Below are positions 1-9,265 of a stretch of DNA of 64,000 nt, in pieces. The position numbers and the translations under genes are program-made. The notes under the pieces were generated by a model. It did no database searches, was not told the DNA's origin, and worked only from the letters and a program-made list of their open reading frames with translations. The stretch covers positions 1 through 64,000 of the forward strand of contig JAOTOM010004307.1 of NCBI GenBank assembly GCA_034440615.1. The letters run 5' to 3'. Positions within the stretch are counted from its first letter, which is position 1, and each line of letters opens with the position of its first letter. Origin of the DNA: Ashinkailepas kermadecensis. Taxonomy: Eukaryota > Arthropoda > Thecostraca > Neolepadidae.

Positions 1-54
<54 letters not shown>

Positions 55-84
55 TATATTTATATATATATATATATTTATATG

Positions 85-131
<47 letters not shown>
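1..131. repeat. (TA)n microsatellite at window edge
   Basis: Almost pure TA dinucleotides with a few A or T interruptions. It reaches the window edge, so its full length is unknown. A (TG)n tract follows at about 165-190. Confidence 0.97.
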
Positions 132-165
132 CCTATAAACAAGTGAAATTTGAAAACGGTGTAAA

Positions 166-196
<31 letters not shown>

Positions 197-330
197 CATG
201 CATGCATGATATGTGCATATATATATATATGGGTATGAAAAGATGAGCACTGTAAGATCAATTCAATAGATGTGCCCTCAGCCCAGATAATGGAGTAAGG
301 GAGACAAATTTGAAAATGGTATAGCATAAA

Positions 331-992
331 TATATCATGTATTCATTGACAACATTTCATTTACATACGATTCCCCTTGCTCACTTGGTCAAAATATAAC
401 ATTGAAGTGAGTAATTGACATCAACTCATGGGCATTTAATTACTCTTACATGTGCACAACCATATTAGAGTAACATCTATTTCATATGATCAGCTTCTAG
501 ATAAAATTAGCCAAATAATGGACTAAAAAAAAAATTATTTGGTCTTTTGTTGTGCAATGCATCAACAACTTGTTATGTGCATGTTTTCATGCCAGTGTTC
601 ATGCAAATCAGTTAGACACATTGTTCGTTGCAGTGCATTTGAGGTGTATTCCATATTAAAATGCTTCTTGACACCATATTGTAAAGACATGCGTTTGTAA
701 TGTGTGCTATCAAGTCACGCTGTCTGATATCACACCCAAGAAAGGCGTCTCATTACATGGCTATCAGTTACCGATTACAGGTAGGAATTAAGTTACCTTA
801 TTTTAATTACGATACCATATAAATTCCTCAATTGGACAATTGTTATGATTGTCAATATATATCCACTAGCAGTGCCTGCGTCATTAAGTCCAAATAATCG
901 ATCACAATTGGTAAGCACATTTTCAGCATTTCATTTCAGCATTGCGTATACCACCGAAAGTTCTTCATGTGTTCACCGTTCTTGTCTTCTAG
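331..992. other. AT-rich non-coding stretch, no gene recognised
   Basis: No long ORF, RNA gene or repeat unit is visible. The last 20 bases form a pyrimidine-rich splice-acceptor context for the exon beginning at 993, so at least the right end may be intron. Confidence 0.5.
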
Positions 993-1055
993 CTGTTCCA
1001 CACTGAACCTTCGGAGATCGACGATGACGTGCCGCAGTCTCCTAGCTGCAGTGGG
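993..1055 (+). CDS. candidate internal coding exon (21 codons), gene unknown
   Basis: The segment is preceded by a pyrimidine-rich acceptor ending in TCTTCTAG at 985-992 and followed directly by a donor reading GTATGTGAG at 1056-1064. It is exactly 63 nt, so it keeps the reading frame. Read in phase 0 it has no stop and encodes an acidic, proline- and serine-rich peptide beginning LFHTEPSEIDDDVP, like a linker in a larger protein. The splice signals and the open frame are seen directly; that it is a real exon is inferred. No family is recognised and neighbouring exons were not found with confidence. It is too short for ordinary ORF finding. Confidence 0.45.
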
Positions 1056-1472
1056 GTATGTGAGCACAAAAAATTGTCACTGATTTTGTTTTTATATCTA
1101 AAAATTGTGGGTTGTTGTTCGCCGACTCCCAACACAAACACCCATGTCAGCCATGGTCAACATTTACAGTGACGCCAGTGAGATATGAAGAAAAGCATGT
1201 GCATACCGGGCAATCTAGCCTAAGGCTGGAAGCACGGCCTTGTCCGGGGTGTTGTGCATCCAGATATAACCTGGGTAAAAAGTTTCCACCCCTTTTTACG
1301 CCCCAAAGTCTTCAATGGAGTTGTTTGAAAATTGCTGCTAACTTATTGTTACTTAATAATTATGCTTTAACACCACTGATATCCGTTCATGTATGTTTCT
1401 TCAATCGATAGAAAGTATTGCGTATCAATGCATTAACGTTAATCTAGAAGCGTCCGACTTGAGTGCTTCTTC

Positions 1473-1784
1473 CGTTGCAAGCAATTGTTGGAACGTTATC
1501 AACGATGGATTTGGTCAATCGTGGCAGTTCCATCGTACCGCTTGCGATGGCAGGAACTTCCCACGGAAGCATCCGGGACCGGGAGGTCGGCTGACTACAT
1601 AGCGCTTGTGGAACGAAAGGTGTCCAGGTTCCTGAATGAAAAAAAATACACGACCTCCGCAGAAAACAGAAGTATCCTGCTGCACCGGAAATGCAGAAAG
1701 AAGCTGAGCCACGGTCGGGCCACCCCGCTTCGCGCGCCGAAGAGTCGCGCCACACGCCTTGATCCATGCCTGGTTGTGATGTGA
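1473..1784 (+). CDS. possible 3'-terminal exon with polyadenylation signal
   Basis: An open frame of about 100 codons follows an acceptor-like TTCTTCCGTTGCAAG ending near 1472. It ends in TGA at 1782-1784, and an AATAAA signal lies about 40 bp downstream (1823-1828). The peptide is basic, with stretches such as VERKVSRFLNEKK and HRKCRKKLSHGR. No domain is recognised. An antisense ORF of similar length covers the same bases, so the frame choice is weak. It could be the last exon of the gene that owns the 993-1055 exon, but nothing shows the two are joined. Confidence 0.25.
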   Translation, partial: RCKQLLERYQRWIWSIVAVPSYRLRWQELPTEASGTGRSADYIALVERKVSRFLNEKKYTTSAENRSILLHRKCRKKLSHGRATPLRAPKSRATRLDPCLVVM

Positions 1785-1828
1785 GAAGACCGGAATTTAT
1801 GCCATTTATCCGTATGTTGTGAAATAAA

Positions 1829-2244
1829 TGGTTATGTGAACTCGTGGAACTTTACCGTGTTGTGTGCAGAATTTTGACACTGCTGTTCGATTTCATAGCT
1901 GACTCCCTTACTGATGGTTCCAGAAGTATGGCTACTGCGTGAACCCCTATCAATAATTAAGAAAGTAAAATCCAACACGACCAGTAGTTGGCATTAGTTT
2001 ATGGACCTGATTAAACACCTGATTTTAACGTGGTGCATCGTATCAGCCGGTGCAGTGTCGGTAAATGTTTGCCTATATGTATGTGCAACCACTACGGCAG
2101 GACGCTGCAATAGTCTGCTTATTGTGTCTAGGCATGAAATACAACTGGTTTCGTACCATGCTTGATACATTGATACAATGTGGACAGACATACGAAAACT
2201 GTTTTAAATACCAATAATTATTTCTGCTAGAAAGCCCACCATTG
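1829..2244. other. no gene or repeat recognised
   Basis: Mixed-composition sequence downstream of the possible polyadenylation signal. No convincing ORF or RNA gene is seen. Confidence 0.4.
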
Positions 2245-2640
2245 AGACCACTAGGTATCATTAGCACTGCTAGGTGCCATTAGCACGGCTAGGTACCATT
2301 AGACCACTAGATATCATTAGGGCCACTAGGTACCATTAGAACCACTAGGTACCATTAGGACCACTAGGTACCATCAGGACCACTAGGTACCATCAGGACC
2401 ACTAGGTACCATCAGGACCACTAGGTACCATTAGGACCACTAGGTACCATTCAGGACCACTAGGAACCATTAGGCCCATTAGACCACTGGGAAGGTACCA
2501 TTCCAAGGGGCAAGACCACTAGGTACCATCAGGACCACTAGGTACCATCAGGACCACTAGGAACCATCAGGACCACTAGGTCCGTCGCAATCAAGACCAC
2601 TTTGTCGAACTCATTCAGGACCACTGGAACCCTTCTCAGG
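2245..2640. repeat. 19-bp minisatellite (GGACCACTAGGTACCATCA)
   Basis: Around 18 imperfect copies of a 19-bp unit containing the palindromic core GGTACC. Central copies are nearly identical and copies at both ends are more diverged, a usual tandem-array pattern. Confidence 0.93.
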
Positions 2641-2689
2641 ACAGGGATCGATTTCTGAAGTATGATTTATATATATATATATATATATA

Positions 2690-3073
2690 TTACATTGGCG
2701 AGTGTTCGCCGGTCTCGTAGTTCTCTCGTCGGTAGTCTCATATTCTCCTTGGATCACCATTTGACTTGTTTCACTGCCATACACCTAAAACCCTCCTTTT
2801 TTTCCCCAACGTTGACTTGTTTCACTGTCATACACCTACACTGTGTTCAGCTCTCAGGATCGAAACCACGCTCTGCAACTCTGGGTAGGCCCAGAAGTTG
2901 GCGCCATGTTCTGCGGCGTTTAATCTCCCCAACCAAAGGAAGTCCCTTGTGGCTTCCTACTGCGGCAGATATATTCTGCATAGTCTGTATCCCCACATGT
3001 ACCACGCCGTTCGACGCCCATGGGTCGCGTGGGACCGGATATGGGTCGCGGCGCACGTGGAGCAGAGTGGCGC
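2690..3073 (+). repeat. initiator-tRNA-associated repeat, copy 1 (+)
   Basis: This block recurs at 3583-3870 in the same orientation and at 5107-5378 inverted. Shared landmarks, in order, are TTGACTTGTTTCACTG, a 20-nt match to the 3' half of initiator tRNA-Met (GGATCGAAACCACGCTCTGC), TTGGCGCCATGTTCTGCG, and a GGGACCGGATATGGGTCGCG box. It ends at 3061-3073 with the first 13 nt of the tRNA (AGCAGAGTGGCGC), after which the tRNA is broken. The family appears to be the genomic surroundings of an initiator tRNA-Met gene copied several times. Confidence 0.8.
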
Positions 3074-3216
3074 GAAGAAGGGTGGTGGCCATAACAAAAA
3101 AAAGGCGGTTGGAAAAAAACCCCCCCTTCTTTTTTTTACGACGAGGCAGGTCCCCCCCTCCGCCTCTTCGCGGGACACCATTTTTTAAGTATGATTTATA
3201 TTTACATTTTTTTTTT

Positions 3217-3582
<366 letters not shown>

Positions 3583-3870
3583 ACTTGTTTCACTGTCATA
3601 CACCTACACTGTGCTCAGCTCTCGGGATCGAAACCACGCTCTGCAACTCTGGGTAAGCCCAAAGTTGGCGCCATGTTCTGCGACGTTTAATCTGCCCAAC
3701 CAAAGAAAGTCTCAAGTGGCTTTCTATTGTGGCAGATATATCTGCATAGTCAATATCCCCAACCGTCCCCCGCCGTGGCGACGCCCATGGGTCGCGTGGG
3801 ACCGGATATGGGTCGCGGCGCACGTGGAGCAGAGTGGCGCAGTGGAAGCGTGCTGGGCCCATAACTGCTA
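3583..3870 (+). repeat. initiator-tRNA-associated repeat, copy 2 (+)
   Basis: Direct copy of the block at 2800-3073, with the same order of landmarks. It runs into a longer piece of the tRNA gene at 3828-3865. Confidence 0.8.
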
Positions 3871-3876
3871 CTTTTG
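3828..3876 (+). pseudogene. broken initiator tRNA-Met (internal deletion)
   Basis: Bases 3828-3865 match the first 38 nt of the intact gene at 4544-4615, from the acceptor 5' strand through the CAT anticodon. The sequence then jumps to TGCTACTTTT, which matches the 3' acceptor end plus the Pol III T-run. About 27 nt are missing: the anticodon 3' strand, the variable loop and the T arm. It cannot fold as a tRNA. A small GCTAACTTGCTA repeat follows. Confidence 0.85.
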
Positions 3877-3903
3877 CTAACTTGCTAACTGCTAACTTGC
3901 TAC

Positions 3904-4077
3904 TTTTCTGCCGAGGCTGGCAGTTCCCTCTTGCGCTTCGTCGCAGGACACGATTTCTGAAGTATGATTTGCATATATATATAATATTTATATACATATA
4001 TATATATATATGCAAATCATACTTCAGAAATCGTGTCCTGCGGCAAGGCAAGAGGGAACTGCCAGCCTCGGCAGAAA
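3904..4077. repeat. TA-centred palindrome, about 70-bp arms
   Basis: The left arm starts with CTTTTCTGCCGAGG and contains CACGATTTCTGAAGTATGAT. The right arm is its reverse complement and ends CCTCGGCAGAAAAAAG. The centre, near 3990, is TA-rich. The inner-arm sequence (CAAATCATACTTCAGAAATC) occurs once more at about 4118-4138. Confidence 0.9.
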
Positions 4078-4148
4078 AAAGTGGTAGATGTATATATATA
4101 TATAAATATTATATATATATGCAAATCATACTTCAGAAATCGTGTCCT

Positions 4149-4184
4149 GAGGTCCGTGGATCGAAACCACGCTCTGCTACTTTT
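4149..4184 (+). pseudogene. 3' half of initiator tRNA-Met (+)
   Basis: GAGGTCCGTGGATCGAAACC and the following acceptor strand match the last 36 nt of the intact tRNA, followed by the same CTTTT Pol III terminator. No 5' half is attached; palindrome-repeat sequence precedes it. It is one arm of the foldback. Confidence 0.88.
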
Positions 4185-4280
4185 CTGCCGAGGCTCAGTT
4201 CCTCTTGCTCTTCGTCGCACGCTTACTCAATTGCGTTCTGTCTGAATTGAATTGTGCAGCTTTTGCAGGGCACATGTATG

Positions 4281-4343
<63 letters not shown>

Positions 4344-4356
4344 CATTATATATGTA

Positions 4357-4398
<42 letters not shown>

Positions 4399-4411
4399 TA
4401 CATATATAATG

Positions 4412-4447
<36 letters not shown>

Positions 4448-4538
4448 TCATACATGTGCCCTGCAAAAGGTGCACAATTCAATTCAGACAGAACGCAATT
4501 GAGTAAGCGTGCGACGAAGAGCAAGAGGGAACTGGCAG

Positions 4539-4542
4539 AAAA
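4539..4542 (-). terminator. RNA polymerase III T-run terminator
   Basis: On the minus strand TTTT begins two bases after the discriminator A of the tRNA, the usual Pol III stop. Confidence 0.75.
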
Positions 4543-4543
4543 G

Positions 4544-4615
4544 TAGCAGAGCGTGGTTTCGATCCACGGACCTCTGGGTTATGGGCCCAGCACGCTTCCA
4601 CTGCGCCACTCTGCT
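4544..4615 (-). tRNA. initiator tRNA-Met (CAT)
   Basis: The 72-nt minus-strand sequence folds into a complete cloverleaf. The acceptor is AGCAGAG/CTCTGCT, fully paired, with discriminator A. The D stem is GCGC/GCGT. The anticodon stem CTGGG/CCCAG is perfect with loop CCCATAA, so the anticodon is CAT. The T stem CGTGG/CCACG is perfect. The T loop reads ATCGAAA, with A at position 54 instead of T, and the first acceptor pair is A-T. Both are hallmarks of eukaryotic initiator tRNA, as opposed to elongator Met. There is no intron, and a Pol III terminator follows. It supplies the start Met-tRNA for cytosolic translation. It sits in the right arm of a palindrome and among broken copies, so whether this copy is expressed is unknown, but no base in it looks defective. 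Confidence 0.95.
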
Positions 4616-4725
4616 CCACGTACGCCGCGACCCCATATCCGGTCCCACGTGACTCACGGGCGTCGCAACGGCGGGGTACAGGTGGGGGATACAGACTATG
4701 CAGAATATATCTGCCACAATAAAGT
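4616..4725 (-). repeat. 5' flank of the tRNA, same family as copies 1 and 2
   Basis: Reverse-complemented, this matches 2980-3060 and 3740-3827, with the GGGACCGGATATGGG box and TGCATAGTCTGTATCCCC. The 5' flank of the tRNA has therefore been copied together with it. Confidence 0.8.
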
Positions 4726-5115
4726 CATAAAGTGTTAAGGCTTAATAAGAGCCACAGGGGCCCATCTGGGTTAAGCCTATCTGGAAAAGGTACTAGAAAT
4801 GTACATTCTCTCACCCCAACCAATCCCTTACCTCAAGTTCCTAGGAAGCTATATATCGCAGCCTATCTAGCACCAATTCACTTGCTATTGCATAACACAC
4901 TCCCATTGTGCTACCATAGACAATCTCATCGGTATCACATCCCGAAGGAAGGTGCTGAATCCACTGCTAGGTACACCCTATATAAAGTTATAAAGCGTTT
5001 AGACTTAATAAGAGACTGACTTCCTATTGCATAGCACACTCAACAATTACAAACTCCTCCCATCATACCCATTGTGCTACCATAGACAATCTCATCAGTA
5101 TCACATCCCGAAGGA
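4719..5115. repeat. imperfect direct duplication
   Basis: Two blocks recur in the same order: ATAAAGTCATAAAGTGTTAA with the following bases (4719-4752, diverged copy 4979-5012), and CATAGACAATCTCATCGGTA with CACATCCCGAAGGAA (4914-4952, then about 5082-5115). The spacing differs because of an internal indel. No gene is recognised. Confidence 0.75.
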
Positions 5116-5378
5116 ACAATAGGAAGCCACTAGAGACTTCCTTTGGTTGGGCAGATTAAACGTCGCAGAACATGGCGCCAAGTCTGTGCCTACCCAAAGT
5201 TGGCAGAGCGTGGTTTCGATCCCGAGAGCCGAGCACAGTGTAGGTGTATGCCAGTGAAACAAGTCAACGCCGGAAACGGTTTTAGGTGTATGGCAGCGAA
5301 ACAAGTCAAAGGGTGATCCAACGAGAATATGAGACGACCGACGAGAGAACTACGAGACCGGCGAACACTCGCCAGGAA
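5107..5378 (-). repeat. initiator-tRNA-associated repeat, copy 3 (inverted)
   Basis: Reverse complement of 2695-2965. It contains GCAGAGCGTGGTTTCGATCC on the plus strand. That string is also what an LTR-element primer-binding site for initiator tRNA would look like, so an LTR-element origin of this part is an alternative explanation. Confidence 0.8.
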
Positions 5379-6212
5379 GCCGACGACAAGATGACCGACC
5401 AGAACACATGTCGATGAGGGCATGAACAGGCCACCCGCAGGAACATGCACTCAGGAGAGCATGAGGCGAGAGACGTGAGCATCGATGGTGTGGGGAGACT
5501 GACGTACAGGAAGATAGCGACAGCGACGCAACAAACACAACTCATACGTAATCGTACGATGACTGCTCCACTGGTAGGTACGAGGTAGGTACAAAGATAA
5601 CCACCACGAGTATGACTGCGTTTCAGTAGTGGATTGCATGCGCAAGCCTCACTGATGTCCTTGGTTGCGAATTATTCCTTCAATTGTTTTGTGATCAATA
5701 TCCGACTTTCCGGAAACCCTGTGAATAATGTTACACCCGCTTACGCTCTTTTAAAAGACAAATTCTTGCACTTGGACCGCATCTGGACAAGTTTACCACA
5801 TTTCCAATCGGAAGCGTTCGAAGGCGAAACCTATCTCAATTTGCAACCATGGCAGTCTGATCGCGACCCCAGCATCCCCCAGTGTTTTGCGCAGGTATTT
5901 TGTTCGCGACCATCGCTGGCGCGGGTCACGGAGAGGCTGCTAGTACATACTAAGGTGGCAAATTCGGTAGTTCAAGAAGTCTCACGATGCAATTTTGGGA
6001 ACTTCTCTAATATGGTAGCGGAATCTCCTTCAAATACAAAACACGGGATGTAAAACATATAACCTCCGAACGCAGTGTGTGGCGGTCTGCGATCCAACTC
6101 CGTAGCCGATGACGCTGGCCGTGTTTCTGTCCAAACGGTGACCCGCTTCACACGATCTGACCGCGCACGCGGCTGCCCCCTGGATGTGGGTGGGAGAGCA
6201 CCGAGCGGCGCG
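5379..6212. other. no recognised gene; one unassigned ORF
   Basis: A plus-strand ORF of 139 codons (5634-6053) has no recognisable domain and no clear start context. A GC-rich, CpG-rich stretch begins near 6065. Nothing else is seen. Confidence 0.3.
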
Positions 6213-7031
6213 TCAGCGGCCGCTGTCATGAATGGCTCTCTGTTTACAATCACGGCGCGCTGACGTCGGCAATACTCGGCCCGGCTGGTCCGCTCTCCCA
6301 CGGGGCGCCCCGCCGCCCCGGTGTTTATGCTCCCAGCCCAGCCGCCAGACGTTCCGGTTGCTTGAGAGGGACGAGACAGATGCGACGCGCAGCAGACTGC
6401 AGCGAAGTGCGATGAAGTGGTATGTGGAGGTGCGTGCGTCCACTGACGCCGCGCATAGTGCTGCGTGGTTCCGGCCCGCCGCCACGTAGAATGCAGCCAG
6501 CCTGCTGTCATGTTGCCACATGTTGCCGGCGTGGACGGCAGTAGTGTCGACTATTTCCTCCTCGCCCGCATGGCGCAGATCCTCGATGCTCTTCGTGAGG
6601 TCAAGTGCCGGCACCGTGACAAAGGCAACGTAATTTTCCCAGCCTCCACCCCCAAACACAAATTCTCTTGCGGAGGAGTCAAGTAAATTAAGCTTCTTTT
6701 CAAGACCGTCTACCCACCTGGGAGACGGTCCCCCCTCCCCATTGCCTTCAGCACCTGAACACACAGCGTACTGTAACGTATTACCACGGATAATAGTAAA
6801 CGGATCGGAAACTCTCGGGCGGCACTTTGATGTTTGCGACCACCGACCGATACTAGCGACATCTATCGGACGATCGGCGAAATAATCCTGGGAAGGTGAT
6901 GCGAAGGACACCCTATCGAAAAAGCTTGACGGGATGGGGAAATATAGCTGAATCTGCCTTCTACCACGCGTCGTTTGCAAAAAACTGCGCCTTCGGCGCA
7001 AGCCGGGGACGCTTACTCCAATGGCCGCCAT
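6213..7031 (-). CDS. long ORF of uncertain coding status (272 codons)
   Basis: The open frame begins with ATG at 7029-7031. Its N-terminal part contains GLRRRRSFLQTTRGRRQ and its C-terminal part is arginine- and glycine-rich. I recognise no domain. The first third overlaps a repeat shared with 9838-9915, which argues against a conserved host protein there. The last third lies in a CpG-rich block where stop codons are rare, so the length is weak evidence. It could be a chance ORF. Confidence 0.15.
   Translation of the reverse strand: MAAIGVSVPGLRRRRSFLQTTRGRRQIQLYFPIPSSFFDRVSFASPSQDYFADRPIDVASIGRWSQTSKCRPRVSDPFTIIRGNTLQYAVCSGAEGNGEGGPSPRWVDGLEKKLNLLDSSAREFVFGGGGWENYVAFVTVPALDLTKSIEDLRHAGEEEIVDTTAVHAGNMWQHDSRLAAFYVAAGRNHAALCAASVDARTSTYHFIALRCSLLRVASVSSLSSNRNVWRLGWEHKHRGGGAPRGRADQPGRVLPTSARRDCKQRAIHDSGR
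6777..6860 (-). repeat. dispersed repeat, copy A
   Basis: On the minus strand the core TCCGTTTACTATTATCCGTG is identical to plus-strand bases at about 9891-9910. The flanking GAGTTTCC and CGCTAG elements are similar but diverged. Confidence 0.6.
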
Positions 7032-7605
7032 CCCTTCGGCCGCCGTATAGAACCATGAAGCTCGTGACCAACTAACCTGTGCCGACTAACTGAGGGAAGC
7101 GGAGTGTCATGAGAACCGGCAAAAAAACCAGGGAGAGCACCTGCCCCCTCCCATTCCAACCGTATATGCCTGGGACTCGTCTGGGGCAGACCAATTCCAT
7201 TCCGATGCCCCCCCACCCACAAAAAAGGCTGCTGATTGGCCAAAGACCGATTGGCTGATTGGCCCTGGCAGTCACATTTCCCCCTGAGGTATATTCTTTG
7301 ACAAACGAGGGGACCCTGAGCAGGCATAGGAGAACATGATGAACATTGATTGGGCCGAGGGGCCCCGGAACAGCCATTGGAGCCTAGAGGAACTGTCAGG
7401 GGCCCCCTGCATCACCCCATTGCAGCTGCCACGTCTCCCATGTTAACCCTCGCACGCCCGGGTGGGTGGGTAAATACCTACCACCCCCCCATGACGTTTC
7501 GTACCATACCCAAAAAATGGTTTGCTCTAGAGCCCTAAAATTTACAGTACCTTAAGCTACATCAATTTGACACATCCTCCAAAATTATCAGGTCAAGCCC
7601 ATGTC

Positions 7606-7618
7606 AGGTCAATGACCT
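7606..7618. promoter_or_regulatory. perfect IR-1 nuclear-receptor-like site
   Basis: AGGTCAATGACCT is a perfect inverted repeat of AGGTCA with one spacer base, the published form of ecdysone-receptor/USP sites. Binding is not shown. Confidence 0.4.
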
Positions 7619-7839
7619 ACAACCCCTTTAGTGGCGGCATGTTGGACCAAACTGCGGAAAATCTCACATATTATGACAATATAGATACACGATCGATCAA
7701 CAGATTGCATATCGTTTTCAATAACCATTGCACAGTTTGAAGCATATCTGACCATAATGACTTTAGCAAGGTCATCATAGGTCTCCGACCGACTTGACCT
7801 GAAAATTGACTTTGACCTTTGAAATCACATGACAAATTT

Positions 7840-8215
7840 CTCGCAAAAGCTATCAAATTGTCAGTACCATGCGCTGGATACATATTTGGTGTGGCGAATG
7901 TCAGGTGCACAGTGTTAAAATAATGGTTTTTCGTTAGGTGTGAGATGTCGAAACGAGTACAGTAGGATGTCGAAATTGACCACGGAAACGATGCCACTTA
8001 ACATAACTTATAAGTTCTTGAAACAAAATTATGATCCAACAGCGTACTCCTACGCGCAACTATTCCCTTCGTTTTGAGATACCTAATTTAGGGGTAACTA
8101 TTTTAGCGACAACGATATAAAATATATATCCATATCAACTGATAATCATAGATAATCATCTTACCTGGAATTGTGCTAACAGATACTCGTGCATCACAAT
8201 ACGCAATGGTGAGTA
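7840..8215. repeat. repeat shared with 38600-39010
   Basis: Blocks such as GAAACGATGCCA, the ATGTCGA motifs and GTGCATCAC(A/T)AT occur in the same order at 38600-39010. The two copies are strongly diverged. In this copy the block lies inside the candidate piggyBac-type element. Confidence 0.5.
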
Positions 8216-8393
8216 TCAGCATGCTATTTGTCAACAAGAGACTGCTAGAAATTAGATATGAAGACTTCATAACGACTCATCACGAAGCACGATGTCGATA
8301 ATCCGTTGGGAGGGATGTCGATTCAGTGTTCAGAAAGTGGTATTTTCCACCCTAGTTCACGAATAATTTATCACTGCAGGTGCAGGTCATCCT

Positions 8394-8406
8394 AGGTCAG
8401 TGACCT
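8394..8406. promoter_or_regulatory. second perfect IR-1 nuclear-receptor-like site
   Basis: AGGTCAGTGACCT is again a perfect inverted repeat with one spacer base. DR-4 arrangements lie nearby at 8489-8504 (AGGTCATTATAGGTCA) and 8613-8628 (TGACCTGATATGACCT), with another half-site at 8635-8640. Confidence 0.4.
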
Positions 8407-9019
8407 ATGTAGTGCCAATAACATGTATGATAATATGATAAATTGGCTTTCTTTGCCTCCGGTTTATCCAATTTTGAACTGTCACCTCAGGTCATTATAG
8501 GTCAAGGACTAAATTGATCTACAAATCAGTTTTGGCCGTGCAGTGCAAGAATAATTGTGCACTATAGTTCTTGAAGTCTTTGTGCTGCCTGCGCTATTAA
8601 TTTGTTTTTGTTTGACCTGATATGACCTCTACGTTGACCTCGGATCAAAAAAGGACTGAACCAATTCCTTCTTAGAATCACCCAATCTATCTAATGCCGT
8701 TATGTATATGGGGAGGAGTAGGTAACCTACCCACCTTCCCGGCCGGAGGGTAGGTAACAACCCCTCCCCCTCCCCGGCCGGACGAAGTTTGCGCGGAGCA
8801 TTGGCCGTGCGAGGGTTATGGTCGTCGGCGGCGGGCTGCTAGTGGGTGAGGCAGCTAGATTAGGTGCCGCGACCCATCGGAATAACGACGCCATGCGAGT
8901 ACTGGTTTGCAAATGTTCAATTTTGGGCACCCATAATGCGATATTATTGGGAATGATTTAAATTAAAAAAAACAAGCTATTGACCCATCTCCATAAATAA
9001 ACTCAGAAGTTCTATATTT

Positions 9020-9265
9020 TATTCTTCTGAAATATGTAGCGACGGCAACCCGATGAGAACCGAATCAGACAATTGCTATGCTTCAGGGTGGCCAGAAGGG
9101 CCCTGTAGTCCTGCAGCAGCTCCTCACTCCTAGCAGAACCTATGTTATTTACTCCTACCTGCACTACAACTGCCCTATACTGGTGGTCACTGGTGGCCTG
9201 TGTCACCACTGGCACCAAGTCTTTGACCTTGGCACCAGGCCTGGTGATGCACTGATCCTTTCACT
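9020..9265 (-). pseudogene. fragment of an SGNH-hydrolase-like domain (element-associated)
   Basis: The minus frame gives PGAKVKDLVPVV, then RAVVVQVGVNNIGSARSEELLQDYRALLATLK, then IRFSSG. This matches the family pattern of a G-A-x-hydrophobic-D block, a VGxNN(I/V)G block and an EEL..DYR.LL helix, as in SGNH hydrolase-like proteins often linked to invertebrate transposable elements. The catalytic N-terminal GDS block and the C-terminal DxxH block are not seen, so it is a fragment. Family assignment is from memory of the motif; the role is unknown. Confidence 0.45.

Larger units (their letters stand above)
4149..4574. repeat. large TA-centred foldback palindrome, about 200-bp arms
   Basis: The two arms are near-perfect reverse complements, centred near 4361 in TA repeats. 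Each carries the 3' half of initiator tRNA-Met, the CTTCGTCGCACGCTTACTCA block, and a block around TTGCGTTCTGTCTGAATTGA. Small differences, such as CAGTTCC versus CAGTTCCC, show the arms are not simple copies of one string. The right arm continues past 4574 into the intact tRNA gene. Confidence 0.93.
7447..8815. mobile_element. candidate piggyBac-type non-autonomous element
   Basis: The left end reads TTAA|CCCTCGCACGCCCGG (TTAA at 7443-7446). The right end, reverse-complemented, begins CCCTCGCACGGCC at 8815 and is flanked by TTAT (8816-8819). A CCCT start next to TTAA is typical of piggyBac-type ends; the right TTAA would have lost one base. Both sub-terminal zones hold short inverted G/C-rich repeats such as GGTAGGTAACC/TACCCACC. 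There is no transposase ORF inside. The 1.37-kb body is AT-rich and full of AGGTCA/TGACCT half-sites. The terminal match is only 10 bp, so the boundary call is tentative. Confidence 0.4.
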
